From assembly GCA_964653145.1 (NCBI GenBank), contig CAZZCG010000013.1:31529-95528 (forward strand): 64,000 nt of DNA, read 5' to 3'. Below the pieces are notes generated by a model. That model searched no databases. It worked only from the letters and a program-made list of their open reading frames with translations, and was not told the origin of the DNA. This DNA is from Pseudocalidococcus sp964653145 (GTDB lineage Bacteria > Cyanobacteriota > Cyanobacteriia > Thermosynechococcales > Thermosynechococcaceae). Shown piece after piece: positions 34,993-44,089 of this stretch. A program made the position numbers and the translations under genes. How positions within the stretch are numbered: the stretch's first letter is position 1; every line of letters starts with the position of its first letter.

Positions 34993-35345
34993 GACCCTAG
35001 TTCTAAACTGCACTCCTATTATCACGGTTGCCGGTGGAGATGGGATACGGTTGTGGGATGGGCAGAGGAAATAAATGGCTCAGGCTCAGGACAGGGGCTG
35101 AGATATCCATGGCTTAAGATTCAGGCAGCAGCTTCCAGACCAGGCTAATATCTATTCTTTTCCTTCGGGAATGGAAGACAAAACACTGGAAGCCATGACA
35201 ATCCCAACTCTTGTGGCCCTCACATTTAGCAGAAATGACTATAATCCCTGATATCCACAGAGCTTAAACCAAAGTTCAGGGTCAATCCTCGCAATCGACA
35301 AGTATTTGCTCCCCTCCCCGGTCACAGTAGGTTTTTGCGTTTCCC
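34993..35345. other. 353-bp intergenic region, no gene seen
   Basis: This gap separates a leftward hypothetical gene from the rightward K+ channel gene and should hold both promoters. Only short open frames with poor composition occur. No tRNA fold, terminator or known operator is recognised. Confidence 0.55.
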
Positions 35346-36434
35346 ATGGCCAGGTCAGCCCGAAAACGATTTCAACTGAGTTCGCTGCAACGGATCATTA
35401 TCGGGATTACTTTTTTCTTCCTGACTATGGTTGTGGCAATCCTCGGATATCTCAGTTTTGGCTGGAGCCTCCTGGATGCTATTTATATGTATGTGATTAC
35501 GATTTTCGGAGTGGGCTACGGGGAAGTTCGGCCCCTAACAACTAACTACCAGCGCATTTTTAATATTTTTGTGATCATTGCTGGCACCTCCTCAGCGGTC
35601 TATACCATCGGCGGGATTGTCCAAATGTTCACGGAGGGGGAAATCAATCGCGCCCTGGATATTCATCGCACATCTCGAGAAATCAGTAACTTAAATCAGC
35701 ACATCATCATCTGTGGTTTTGGCCGCCTGGGGCAGGTCATGGCAAAACAACTGCGGGAATTGCAGCAACCCTTTGTCATCTTAGATACGGATGTTGAGCG
35801 GATCAGTTTGGCCGATGGTTTGGGTTATTTGGCCAGTTTGGGGAGTGCCGCCGAAGAAGATTCGTTGAAACTCGTAGGAATCGAGCGGGCCAAGGCCTTA
35901 GCCACCGTTCTACCCAACGACACGATGAATGTTTTTATTACCCTAACCGCCCGGAATATCAATGCCGACCTGCAAATTATCGCTCGAGCCCAATATCCCA
36001 GTACAGAACCTAAATTACGCCTGGCAGGGGCCGATCACGTACTGTTACCCACGGCGATTGGGGCGGCCCAGATGGCAAACCTGATCCTACGCCCCAAGGG
36101 CTTGAACTTTGTTGAACAAACCCATGATCGGGAGGGCTTAAACCAACTTCTCGGGCAAATTGATATTCACCTGGAAGAACTTCTGATTACCCAGGATTGT
36201 CCCCATATTGGGCGGGCGATAACTGATTTGGAGGTCCGGGGCCTGGGGAGCTTCATTATTGTGGCCGTTCGCAGACCCGATGGCCGCCTGCTGACGAAAC
36301 TCAACCATAATCCAATTTTAATTTTGGGAGATACTCTCATTGTCCTTGGCCACCGGGGAGATCGTCCCAAATATGTTCGGGAAATTTCAATCAAAGGCAA
36401 ACTTCATTACCGCGGTGCCCACAATCAATCATGA
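35346..36434 (+). CDS. K+ channel with one RCK (TrkA-N) domain
   Basis: A 362-residue protein: one membrane helix (about 16-36), a pore loop with filter IFGVGYGE (55-59 GVGYG), a second helix (70-92), then an RCK domain with Rossmann motif CGFGRLG (123-129) and a TrkA-C-like end. This is the MthK/Kch plan of ligand-gated K+ channels. The filter is GVGYG where many have TVGYG; Val-Gly-Tyr-Gly is intact, so K+ selectivity is expected. A separate RCK gene overlaps its last four bases (ATGA), strongly linking the two proteins. Confidence 0.88.
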   Translation: MARSARKRFQLSSLQRIIIGITFFFLTMVVAILGYLSFGWSLLDAIYMYVITIFGVGYGEVRPLTTNYQRIFNIFVIIAGTSSAVYTIGGIVQMFTEGEINRALDIHRTSREISNLNQHIIICGFGRLGQVMAKQLRELQQPFVILDTDVERISLADGLGYLASLGSAAEEDSLKLVGIERAKALATVLPNDTMNVFITLTARNINADLQIIARAQYPSTEPKLRLAGADHVLLPTAIGAAQMANLILRPKGLNFVEQTHDREGLNQLLGQIDIHLEELLITQDCPHIGRAITDLEVRGLGSFIIVAVRRPDGRLLTKLNHNPILILGDTLIVLGHRGDRPKYVREISIKGKLHYRGAHNQS

Positions 36435-37201
36435 GTAGCTTGGAAGCAAAACTCAAGGATCTTGAAGATCATGTGATTCTCTGCGGATTTGGATATCTTG
36501 GTCGTTGTTTAGCTGAACAATTAGCCCAGGCCCAAATCCCCTTTGTGGTGATCGATGCCAGCTTAGAAAACCTGGAAATTGCTGCCGAATCAGGCTACTT
36601 AACCTACGTGGGTGACAGTGTCATGGACGAAACTGAACTCCTGGGGGTTGGGGTACATCGGGCCCGCACCTTGGCCACAGTCTTACCGGATGATGCCAGC
36701 AATGTCTTTATTACTCTAACCGCGAGGGGGCTGAATCCCGATCTCCAAATCCTGGCCCGTGGGGATCTTCCAGAAACTGAGCCAAAATTAAAGCTGGCTG
36801 GAGCCGATCATGTGATTCTACCCGCCACCATCAGCGCCCAACGCATGGTTCAACTCATCACCCGGCCAACGATTTTGAATTTTTTAGAAGCTCGGGCCGA
36901 GCGCAGTCACCTGATTGAACTACTAACCCAGCTAGCCGTCGAAATTGAGGAATTTACCCTTCCGCCGGACTCCCCCCTAGTCGGAGTGAGTTTAGAGGAC
37001 TTAGAGGCCAAGGCTAAGGGGATTATGCTGGTGATTGCTATCCGCCACCGTAATTGGGACATGCATACCCACCTGAAACCCGATGATCGCCTTGAGCCGG
37101 AAGATACGCTGATTACCGTTGGACGCAAACTGGAAATTCGGCTATTTTTTCAGCAAAATGCTTTCCGCTACCAAATGCGTTACCGGGGCCGTAAGATTTA
37201 G
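36431..37201 (+). CDS. Stand-alone RCK (TrkA-N/TrkA-C) protein paired with the K+ channel
   Basis: A 256-residue soluble protein with Rossmann motif CGFGYLGRCLAEQLA near the start and a TrkA-C-like domain at about 165-245. It resembles the RCK part of the upstream channel over its full length (TLATVLPDDASNVFITLTARGLNPDLQI against TLATVLPNDTMNVFITLTARNINADLQI), so it arose by duplication. It starts inside the channel stop codon (ATGA). In MthK the gating ring needs extra soluble RCK subunits made from the same gene; here a separate gene may provide them. Confidence 0.87.
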   Translation: MSSLEAKLKDLEDHVILCGFGYLGRCLAEQLAQAQIPFVVIDASLENLEIAAESGYLTYVGDSVMDETELLGVGVHRARTLATVLPDDASNVFITLTARGLNPDLQILARGDLPETEPKLKLAGADHVILPATISAQRMVQLITRPTILNFLEARAERSHLIELLTQLAVEIEEFTLPPDSPLVGVSLEDLEAKAKGIMLVIAIRHRNWDMHTHLKPDDRLEPEDTLITVGRKLEIRLFFQQNAFRYQMRYRGRKI

Positions 37202-37252
37202 ATCAACCGCCACTTAATATCATTCCTTGAACTAGCCATCAAACACTGACCC

Positions 37253-38431
37253 CTACAACTGAATTTCAGGCGCGGCAGGGCGCAGGAGAACCACGGGAGT
37301 TTGCTCATCAGCATTGCCAGCTGGATTGGCTTTGAGGGCAGCTTGTAGAAAATCATCCGATGCACCACTGGTTTTAGCCAACACCTTGACCCGTTGCAAA
37401 TCATTGACATCAACAATGGCAGCCTCAAGGCCAGTTTCGGCTTTAATGTGGGCAACTACCGCCTCGGGATCTGCCGGGCCAAGGACAATAAATTGATCGT
37501 AGGGGGGAAGCGTGCCAGTGACGTCATCAATCAACCGGGCTTGCTCTCCAGCCAATTGGTAAAAGCCACCGGAATAGCCAAACACCTTAGCTAAAGACCC
37601 TCCTAAAAAGGCCAACAAAACCCGTCCTGGTCCCACCAGTTCTACCAGGGCTTGCATGCCACAGGCCGTTGCCAAACTCGATGTTGGTAAGAAAAACTGA
37701 CAGACGCGTCGTGCCACCCAGCTTGGTTGTAACTGAGCCGGATCAAACCAACGATTTTGCATGATCGCCACTGGGGTTTCGCCAATGGTGACAATATCGC
37801 CAGGTTGGGCATGGGGCAAAACATAGCGCTTGACGATATCAACAGGGTTATCGAGGGGTGTGAGTAAATGGGTGTGGATTGGTAAAACATCTCCTTGCTG
37901 AACGGGCCGCCAATTCCGCGACGCTTCTGTACTGGGAAAAGCCAAGGGAATCACATCATGGTGGGTGCGCGCTTCTCGACCATGGGGCCCATAGACAACA
38001 TAGTGAATTTTGACCCAGGCCGCTTTGAGGGAGGTTAAATCAGGGCCGGTAATGTCTAGGGTGAGTTCAACTTGGGTTTGTTTTTTGCCTTTGACGATAT
38101 ACGCAAACCAATAGCCATCGGCTCGACTTGAGGCATCGGGATGTTTGGGATTGACGGTGATTTCGGTATCAAGGCTGCGAATACTGGTGCCGGACAGCAA
38201 TGTGGCCTGGGCAGATAAATCTGGAACCATGACTTCGACCCCCGCTGCTGGATTCAGGAGTCCCAACTCGCCAGTGAGTTTGTAATGCTGAGGCTCATAG
38301 GTCTCCAATTGCCAGGTGGTGGGGACTATTTCTAGGGGGTTAGCCGGGCGAGTTCGATATTTCCACTCCAGGCCCAAGCCAATCAGGAGAATGATTCCAA
38401 CAATAACCGCAATGGCAATCCCAATCCCCAT
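37253..38431 (-). CDS. CofE-like (F420-0 gamma-glutamyl ligase-like) membrane-anchored protein
   Basis: A 392-residue protein with an N-terminal membrane helix (GIAIAVIVGIILLIGLGLEW). From about residue 185 it resembles coenzyme F420 gamma-glutamyl ligase: DVLPIHTHLLTPLDNPVDIVKRYVLPHAQPGDIVTIGETPVAIMQNRW. Cyanobacteria generally lack the full F420 pathway seen in actinobacteria, so the real substrate is probably different. The N-terminal 160 residues are beta-rich and unassigned. It converges with the RCK gene. The family resemblance is fairly clear, the reaction is not. Confidence 0.65.
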   Translation of the reverse strand: MGIGIAIAVIVGIILLIGLGLEWKYRTRPANPLEIVPTTWQLETYEPQHYKLTGELGLLNPAAGVEVMVPDLSAQATLLSGTSIRSLDTEITVNPKHPDASSRADGYWFAYIVKGKKQTQVELTLDITGPDLTSLKAAWVKIHYVVYGPHGREARTHHDVIPLAFPSTEASRNWRPVQQGDVLPIHTHLLTPLDNPVDIVKRYVLPHAQPGDIVTIGETPVAIMQNRWFDPAQLQPSWVARRVCQFFLPTSSLATACGMQALVELVGPGRVLLAFLGGSLAKVFGYSGGFYQLAGEQARLIDDVTGTLPPYDQFIVLGPADPEAVVAHIKAETGLEAAIVDVNDLQRVKVLAKTSGASDDFLQAALKANPAGNADEQTPVVLLRPAAPEIQL

Positions 38432-38599
38432 GCACCTTAACTCCCCAACGGATTCAAGTCTCCCTTATCAAATCATCTAACGGCCCAGGATTCCCAATTG
38501 ATGCAAAAGGTGGACTCGTGGATGGCTGTGTGCCCTTGAATTTTTCCCTGATTTGAACAGGTTGACAGAGGATATGGGGCGTTGATCAAGTCCAGGCTA

Positions 38600-39418
38600 T
38601 CAATTGACCTGCAGGGGGTTAGGGGTGCGGCGGGGGAGTTCATCCTGGCCAGGAGAATTATTATTTAAGGCAAACCACCAACCCACCCCAGCTAAAACCA
38701 CCAACGCCGCGAAGGTTCCATAGAGGAGGGTCTGAATTCTGGATCGGGGAATTGGGTCAGGGCTGTTTTCGGGCAGGGTTTCTTTGGGATTGTCGGGGAC
38801 CTGGGTTGGGGCTGAAAGCGATGGAGTCTCAGGCAATGAAGTCGGGAGGGTTGACCGTTCAGGTGACGTGGGAAAAGGCTCTGATTGCTTTGTCACCGCA
38901 GCTAAGGGAGTGGGAGAAATTTCCTTGGTTATTTTATTCAGTTGCTGAGCTAAAAGTTCACCGGAAAACTCCTGACCCACGAGGGTTTCCTTGGGGCTGA
39001 GGGCTTGGGACTTAATACTTTGAAACCGAATTGACTCCAGGTAATGGGCAAACTCATTTTCATTCATGGCCACAGATAAGTAAGCTGCCTTAACCTTCCG
39101 ACCAAACAGAATTGTATCGCCATGGTGAAGGGTCTCACTAACACAGCGTTTACCGTTAATAAAGGTGCCATTTGTACTCGGTTTGCCATCAGCATTACCG
39201 TCCACAAGGCGATAACGATAACGATTAGTACCCGGCACAGGCACCCTCAACAAAATGGCATGTTGGCGGGAAATTGTTTCAAAATCGAGAATAATGGCAT
39301 TGGTCAAATCTCGGCCAATGGAGTAAGCCGCTGCCTCAAGGGCGATTGCCTGTTTGCCCCGTTGTCCATTTACAACCAGCACATGGCGTTCTGTTGATTC
39401 CTGGAATGTAACCATCAT
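38600..39418 (-). CDS. FHA-domain protein with a C-terminal membrane helix
   Basis: A 272-residue protein. The FHA domain (about 10-110) has YSIGRDLTNAIILDFETISRQHAILLRV and STNGTFINGKRC, including the Arg, Ser-Arg-Gln-His and Asn residues that bind phosphothreonine. A Pro/Ser/Thr-rich linker follows, then one helix near the end (LLYGTFAALVVLAGVGWWFAL). It probably reads Thr phosphorylation by a Ser/Thr kinase at the membrane. Two tandem ATG codons (39418, 39415) are possible starts. Upstream lies a CRP-like site. Confidence 0.82.
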   Translation of the reverse strand: MMVTFQESTERHVLVVNGQRGKQAIALEAAAYSIGRDLTNAIILDFETISRQHAILLRVPVPGTNRYRYRLVDGNADGKPSTNGTFINGKRCVSETLHHGDTILFGRKVKAAYLSVAMNENEFAHYLESIRFQSIKSQALSPKETLVGQEFSGELLAQQLNKITKEISPTPLAAVTKQSEPFPTSPERSTLPTSLPETPSLSAPTQVPDNPKETLPENSPDPIPRSRIQTLLYGTFAALVVLAGVGWWFALNNNSPGQDELPRRTPNPLQVN

Positions 39419-39809
39419 GATTCCCCCGCAATTACAAAGTCAGCCAAAACCGGCCTAAAACTTTGCACCAAGACTATGATAAAGAATCAATTTTTAATAA
39501 CTGTGATCATGATCACGAGATAATCATTTTTAATCATGGCCTGGGGCGAGCATTAAAAGGCTCCTAAGAAAATAGGTTTCTCAGTTATGATCGAACAACT
39601 TGGCAATGGCATCAGACTAACTTTTTATTCTTCTTGAAAATTAACTTATTATCCATGTTCCTGCTCTATGACCAAGAATTGTTTCGGTCAATTATTTGAG
39701 AATCTATCCCTTGATCTCTCGGCTGACCTTCATATCTTCATCCGGAAAGAATAGATTATTGACTCTGTTGTCTTCAAGTTGGTTTTGCTACATTCAGTGA
39801 GCTTAGATC
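39419..39809. other. 391-bp AT-rich divergent intergenic region
   Basis: This gap separates the FHA gene (leftward) from a hypothetical gene (rightward) and is visibly richer in A/T than its surroundings. Apart from the CRP-like site at 39502-39517 and an ATCATTTTTAATCATGG stretch shortly after it, nothing is recognised; no open frame of useful length or tRNA fold is present. Confidence 0.6.
39502..39517. promoter_or_regulatory. CRP-type binding site (SyCRP1-like)
   Basis: TGTGATCATGATCACG fits TGTGA-N6-TCACA in nine of ten fixed positions, and its inner 14 bp are a perfect palindrome. Cyanobacterial cAMP receptor proteins such as SyCRP1 bind this consensus. It lies 84 bp before the FHA gene start and about 290 bp before the rightward gene, so the FHA gene is the likelier target. 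Binding is inferred. Confidence 0.6.
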
Positions 39810-40823
39810 ATGTTTAGTAGTCAAAAATTAGCCCTTTCCCAACTCTCATCTCGAGATCAAGAGCTTTTTCAGCAACTATTGAACTATTCTTCACTAACGA
39901 ACAAAGAGGAAAAGTTAGAGCTTTTTACTAAAATCTTTCAACTGGATCAGAGTCAAGTCATCCTCAAGGTACTTGCCCGAGAAACAGACTCGCAAACTGC
40001 CTTTAACTTTACCCTTTGGATGATTGATCGAAAGCTTGTGACCCTGAATTGGATTTATGACATTGCCTACCAGATCTCGACCCAACCCGTCCAAATCAAC
40101 CTTGACCTGAGAGAGCTCTATCCCAGCGGTAAACGGATGTCCTTTATGGATTTCTCCGTGATTATTGGTCAAACCGAATTAGCATTAAAAGCCTTGCGGT
40201 TAGATGATGTTGATGTCAAACAATTGGTACAGGATTTAGAACCTTCAGTCGCGGTTAGTTTACAAACCTGGTTACTAACCTTTGGAAAAATTACTCTCCT
40301 CGACTTGAATTATCTAACGGATATTCTCAGCCGGATGCACCCCAAGGACACCGTGATTCAGCCAGAGCCGGAGCCAGCACCGATCACCGCCGCAGAAGAG
40401 TCCTTACAAACTGCCTTAACCCCTGATAACCCTTTACAAGAGAAGACTTTAGAAGACATTGTCATTGAACTCAATTTACAGCTCGGAGGCAGCGAAACTG
40501 AACTTTTCCCCCGTGTTTTAGATCGCCTGTTGTTTCGGAAAATACGAGATCCCCAATCTGGGCATGAACGGGTCATTTTTCGTCCAACCTTCCAGGCCAT
40601 TCAGTATAAATCCGATGGCACCAATCACCGGGAAGACCCGATGCCCATTAAAAGTGCTAAGACATGGCCGCCAGGAGTTTTTCTCATCCAAAATGATAAA
40701 GACTACATTCAGGTCATGCGCTTACCCGGCCAGACCCACTTCGAAATTTTTCCCGAGGGCCCCGATCCTTTTATTCGCGCCATGACAATTGAACGCATGG
40801 TTAGAGAGGGGCAGGGAAATTAA
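39810..40823 (+). CDS. Hypothetical protein, cyanobacterial type
   Basis: A 337-residue soluble protein. The N-terminal 180 residues are helical (LSSRDQELFQQLLNYSSLTNKEEKLELFTKIF); a Pro/Glu linker follows (QPEPEPAPITAAEES), then a C-terminal part with short strands (RVIFRPTFQAIQYKSDGTN; GVFLIQNDKDYIQVMRLPGQTHFEIFPEGPDPF). No known domain is recognised and there is no membrane segment. It stands alone, with an AT-rich upstream region holding a CRP-like site about 290 bp away. Confidence 0.6.
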   Translation: MFSSQKLALSQLSSRDQELFQQLLNYSSLTNKEEKLELFTKIFQLDQSQVILKVLARETDSQTAFNFTLWMIDRKLVTLNWIYDIAYQISTQPVQINLDLRELYPSGKRMSFMDFSVIIGQTELALKALRLDDVDVKQLVQDLEPSVAVSLQTWLLTFGKITLLDLNYLTDILSRMHPKDTVIQPEPEPAPITAAEESLQTALTPDNPLQEKTLEDIVIELNLQLGGSETELFPRVLDRLLFRKIRDPQSGHERVIFRPTFQAIQYKSDGTNHREDPMPIKSAKTWPPGVFLIQNDKDYIQVMRLPGQTHFEIFPEGPDPFIRAMTIERMVREGQGN

Positions 40824-40925
40824 GCAGTTCCAAGGGCCTGGAATCACTCAAGCTTCAGGCTGTTATTGGTTTTGGTCTTGGCTCTGGCCTGGGTTATTGT
40901 ATTAGTGAATTACTGGGTATTTTCG

Positions 40926-41117
40926 ATGACAGAAAACTCGACCCCGCTAAACACAGCACCGACTGAGGCCGCACCAGGCCCCGCGCCCCAGGATAGTTAT
41001 GTCAAGCTGGCGATGCGGAATATGGTGAAAAAGTCGGGAACATCCCTCAAGCATTTTGCCCTAACCACTGTGGGATTGCTGGGATTATTGGTTGGCCTGG
41101 CCTACTTGACCCGCTGA
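40926..41117 (+). CDS. DUF3285-family membrane protein upstream of ybeY
   Basis: A 63-residue protein. The sequence SYVKLAMRNMVKKSGTSLKHFALTTVGLLGLLVGLAYLTR is the conserved core of DUF3285, a small cyanobacterial/plastid-lineage family with one C-terminal membrane helix. The start at 40926 (MTENSTP) is preferred; the frame is open 20 codons further upstream. Its stop overlaps the ybeY start by one base (TGATG-type), so it is translationally coupled with ybeY. Function unknown. Confidence 0.78.
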   Translation: MTENSTPLNTAPTEAAPGPAPQDSYVKLAMRNMVKKSGTSLKHFALTTVGLLGLLVGLAYLTR

Positions 41118-41635
41118 TGACTATGGCTGCTCCCCGCCTGGAGGTCTATGTCCAAATTACCGAAAACCTGGATTTAGCCTTAGAGCTTCCGGAATCGGAA
41201 CAGTGGCGGGCCTGGTTTCAAATCTGGTCAAAGGAACTCATCCCTGAAACTGGTGATTATGAACTAACCCTGCGATTGACGGATAACTCGGAGATTCAAC
41301 ACCTAAATCAGGATTACCGCCAAATCAATCGCCCCACAGATGTTCTTGCCTTTGCGGCAACAGAGATAGATTATCCAGACCTTTCTCAACTGGCCGATCA
41401 CGCGGAACCGACCTACCTCGGGGATATTGTGGTTTCTATGGAAATGGCCCGGGATCAAGCAGCCGTCCAAGGACATTCCCTACGCGTGGAGTTGGCCTGG
41501 TTGGCCTGTCATGGTTTTTTGCATCTCCTGGGTTGGGATCATCCCGATGAAGAACATTTGACCGCGATGCTTGACCAACAAAGGCACTGCCTAGGGGAAA
41601 TTGGCCTGGAGTTGGGGCCTGGGTCTGAGTTTTAA
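41117..41635 (+). CDS. ybeY: YbeY endoribonuclease (rRNA maturation)
   Basis: A 172-residue metalloprotein with the zinc motif H-x3-H-x5-H in HGFLHLLGWDH (His132, His136, His142), preceded by the RPTDVLAFA block near residue 72. YbeY is a conserved single-strand endoribonuclease used in 16S rRNA 3' maturation and ribosome quality control. It overlaps the DUF3285 gene by one base. It converges with psbT, with the psbBT terminator just beyond its stop. Confidence 0.95.
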   Translation: MTMAAPRLEVYVQITENLDLALELPESEQWRAWFQIWSKELIPETGDYELTLRLTDNSEIQHLNQDYRQINRPTDVLAFAATEIDYPDLSQLADHAEPTYLGDIVVSMEMARDQAAVQGHSLRVELAWLACHGFLHLLGWDHPDEEHLTAMLDQQRHCLGEIGLELGPGSEF

Positions 41636-41637
41636 AC

Positions 41638-41669
41638 AAAAAAATAGCCACCCATTTTCCGAGTGACCA
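41638..41669 (-). terminator. Rho-independent terminator of psbB-psbT
   Basis: On the minus strand TGGTCACTC (41669-41661) pairs with GGGTGGCTA (41653-41645), nine pairs with three G-T wobbles, around a seven-base loop and followed by a run of T. It lies 80 bp after psbT. The position directly behind the convergent ybeY stop would also make it useful against read-through from that side. Confidence 0.6.
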
Positions 41670-41749
41670 TTCAAACAATAAATTTTAAGAATTGGCTTAA
41701 CCCCAGAAAAGATTAGGGTGCATGACCCAGGCCTGGGGCTATAATTTCT

Positions 41750-41848
41750 CTACTTTTTGGTAATCCGCGGGGGTTCCCGGAAGAAAATCGCAAAGAAGAA
41801 CAAGCCAATGATGCAGGCAAAAATAAAGACGTAAGCAATGCTTTCCAT
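41750..41848 (-). CDS. psbT: Photosystem II protein T
   Basis: A 32-residue gene below usual length cut-offs. The product MESIAYVFIFACIIGLFFFA continues with IFFREPPRITKK, differing at only a few positions from known cyanobacterial PsbT. It is a single-helix subunit at the PSII dimer interface near D1 and CP47. It starts 21 bp after the psbB stop on the same strand, the common psbB-psbT arrangement of cyanobacteria and plastids. Confidence 0.97.
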   Translation of the reverse strand: MESIAYVFIFACIIGLFFFAIFFREPPRITKK

Positions 41849-41869
41849 AGGTCGACTCGCTGGTGAGGG

Positions 41870-43402
41870 TTAAACAGGCTCTTTACGGCGGGTAGAAACA
41901 TCACCCAATTTCTGGTAGAAGCCCCATTCAACTTGTTCAGCAGAGAGTTCTGGATCAATCCCAGAGAAGACATCCCGGAACAAGGTACGAGCACCATGCC
42001 AGATATGACCAAAAAAGAAGAGTAAGGCAAAGACCGCATGCCCAAAGGTAAACCATCCCCGAGGACTGGTACGGAAAATCCCATCGGAGCCGAGGGTTTC
42101 TTGGTCAAACTCAAAGGCTTCACCCAACTGAGCCCGACGAGCCGCTTTTTTGACGGTGTTGGCATCGTTAAAGGTTTGACCATTTAAATCCCCACCGTAG
42201 TAGGAAACAGATACACCCTGTTGCTCAAAGCTGAATTTCGACTCAGCCCGACGGAAGGGAATATCAGCTTTAACAACCCCATCTTTGTCAGTCAAGATCA
42301 CCGGGAAGTTTTCAAAGAAATTAGGCATCCGACGGACAAACAACTCTTCTCCAGAGTTATTCCGGAACACAGGATGACCTTCCCAACCCCGGGCAATTCC
42401 GTCACCACTGTTCATAGCACCCACACGGAACAAGCCACCTTTCGCAGGGTTATTGCCAATGTAGTCATAAAAAGCCAGTTTTTCCGGAATGGCGGACCAG
42501 GCCTGCTCAGGGGAAGAGCCATTGGCCAAGGAAGTTTGGACGCGACGGTTGATTTCCTGTTGGAAGTAGGAGCTATCCCACTGGTATCGGGTCGGGCCAA
42601 ATAATTCAATTGGGGTTGCCGCACTGCCATACCACATGGTTCCAGCGACCACAAAGGCAGCAAAGAACACCGCAGCAATGCTGGAGGACAGAACTGTTTC
42701 AATATTCCCCATCCGCAGTGCTTTATAAAGTCGCTGGGGCGGACGGACGATTAAGTGAAATAAACCAGCAATGATCCCGACAATCCCAGCCGCAATGTGG
42801 TGGGCAACAATACCCCCCGGATTAAATGGATTAAAGCCTTCAGGGCCCCAGGCCGGTGCGACGGGTTGGACACTTCCGGTTAAACCATAGGGATCAGAGA
42901 CCCACATCCCGGGCCCAAATAAGCCAGTCAGATGGAAGGCACCAAAGCTGAAGCAGAGTAATCCAGATAAAAAGAGGTGAATCCCAAACATTTTCGGAAG
43001 GTCTAATGCGGGTTCACCAGTACGGGGATCGCGGAAGAGTTCCAAATCCCAATAAACCCAGTGCCAGCAAGCCGCTAAGAACAACAAGCCTGCCAAGACA
43101 ATGTGGGCAATCGCAACCCCTTCATAGCTCCAAAAGCCAGGGTTAACGCCTGTTTCTCCCGTAATACTCCAACCAGCCCAGGAGTCGGTCACTCCTAAGC
43201 GAGTCATGAAGGGCAGAACAAACATCCCTTGCCGCCACATCGGATTCAGGACAGGATCAGTTGGATCAAAAACGGCTAATTCATAGAGCGCCATTGAGCC
43301 GGCCCAACCCGAAACGAGGGCTGTATGCATCAGGTGGGTAGCAATTAATCGGCCTGGATCATTGATCAGCACCGTATGGACGCGATACCAGGGTAGTCCC
43401 AT
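41870..43402 (-). CDS. psbB: Photosystem II CP47 core antenna protein
   Basis: A 510-residue protein with six membrane helices and the large luminal loop typical of CP47. It begins MGLPWYRVHTVLINDPGRL and contains the chlorophyll-ligating His residues in these helices (for example ATHLMHTALVSGWAGSMALYE, GGIVAHHIAAGIVGIIAGLFHL, and FTFGHAVFALLFFFGHIWHGAR). It binds about 16 chlorophylls and funnels energy to the PSII reaction centre. GGAGG lies about ten bases before the ATG. Co-directional psbT follows. Confidence 0.99.
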   Translation of the reverse strand: MGLPWYRVHTVLINDPGRLIATHLMHTALVSGWAGSMALYELAVFDPTDPVLNPMWRQGMFVLPFMTRLGVTDSWAGWSITGETGVNPGFWSYEGVAIAHIVLAGLLFLAACWHWVYWDLELFRDPRTGEPALDLPKMFGIHLFLSGLLCFSFGAFHLTGLFGPGMWVSDPYGLTGSVQPVAPAWGPEGFNPFNPGGIVAHHIAAGIVGIIAGLFHLIVRPPQRLYKALRMGNIETVLSSSIAAVFFAAFVVAGTMWYGSAATPIELFGPTRYQWDSSYFQQEINRRVQTSLANGSSPEQAWSAIPEKLAFYDYIGNNPAKGGLFRVGAMNSGDGIARGWEGHPVFRNNSGEELFVRRMPNFFENFPVILTDKDGVVKADIPFRRAESKFSFEQQGVSVSYYGGDLNGQTFNDANTVKKAARRAQLGEAFEFDQETLGSDGIFRTSPRGWFTFGHAVFALLFFFGHIWHGARTLFRDVFSGIDPELSAEQVEWGFYQKLGDVSTRRKEPV

Positions 43403-43663
43403 TGACTACAGGCCTCCTATACAAAACTTCAGGGTTTGCATGATGAAATTTATTATTTACCAGCAATTTTCAGCAATCAAGACTCATTCGGGACTGCTAT
43501 CACAGGTCAGAGGCAACAGGCCATGCCGGAGCTGCTCAACTAAGATTCAATCCGGGAAACCCAGGCCAAGTCCTAATTGTGCATCTGCTCTAACGCTGAG
43601 TTAGCTGTCAACCTAACCGCACTATAGCCAATACCCTAGGAGTTTTCTGCCAGAATGAGAATG

Positions 43664-43669
43664 TATAAA
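43664..43669 (+). promoter_or_regulatory. Possible -10 element of the ferredoxin gene
   Basis: TATAAA preceded by TG (extended -10 style) lies 24 bases before the ferredoxin ATG in the gap to psbB. A good -35 hexamer is not evident, so this is a weak call. Confidence 0.35.
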
Positions 43670-43693
43670 GAAGTGTAACTATCATTAGACCCT

Positions 43694-44017
43694 ATGGCAA
43701 GTACGATTGAGGATGTCCGAGTGACCAGTATTACGTTTGTTAAAGAAGGTAAAGAAGTTGTGGCCGCAGATGGGGCAAACCTCCGCCTCAGAGCCTTAGA
43801 AGCGGGCATTGATCTTTACACCTTGAAAGGTAAGTTAATGAATTGTAATGGTTATGGTCAGTGTGGGACGTGCATTGTGGAAATTGTTGAGGGCATGGAA
43901 AACCTGTCGGAACGCACCCCAGTCGAAACCCGCAAACTGAAGAAAAAGCCCGACTCCTTTCGCCTCGCTTGCCAAACCAAAGTCTGTGGCCCGGTGAGTG
44001 TCAAAACCAAGCCCTAG
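43694..44017 (+). CDS. [2Fe-2S] plant-type ferredoxin next to psbB and psbM
   Basis: A 107-residue protein. Cluster ligands are Cys51, Cys57, Cys60 (CNGYGQCGTC) and Cys93 (LACQTKVCG); spacing C-x5-C-x2-C-x32-C differs from classical PetF (C-x4-C-x2-C), and the core residues around the cluster are basic (KLKKKPDSFR). So it is a divergent, low-abundance type of ferredoxin rather than the main photosynthetic one. It starts 291 bp from psbB divergently and is followed by psbM. Electron partner unknown. Confidence 0.85.
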   Translation: MASTIEDVRVTSITFVKEGKEVVAADGANLRLRALEAGIDLYTLKGKLMNCNGYGQCGTCIVEIVEGMENLSERTPVETRKLKKKPDSFRLACQTKVCGPVSVKTKP

Positions 44018-44089
44018 AAGTGTTACGGTATTTACGGTGCCTGGTAAATGTTTGGTTCAGTAATTTTAAAGACTTGAGAGGATATTCAA

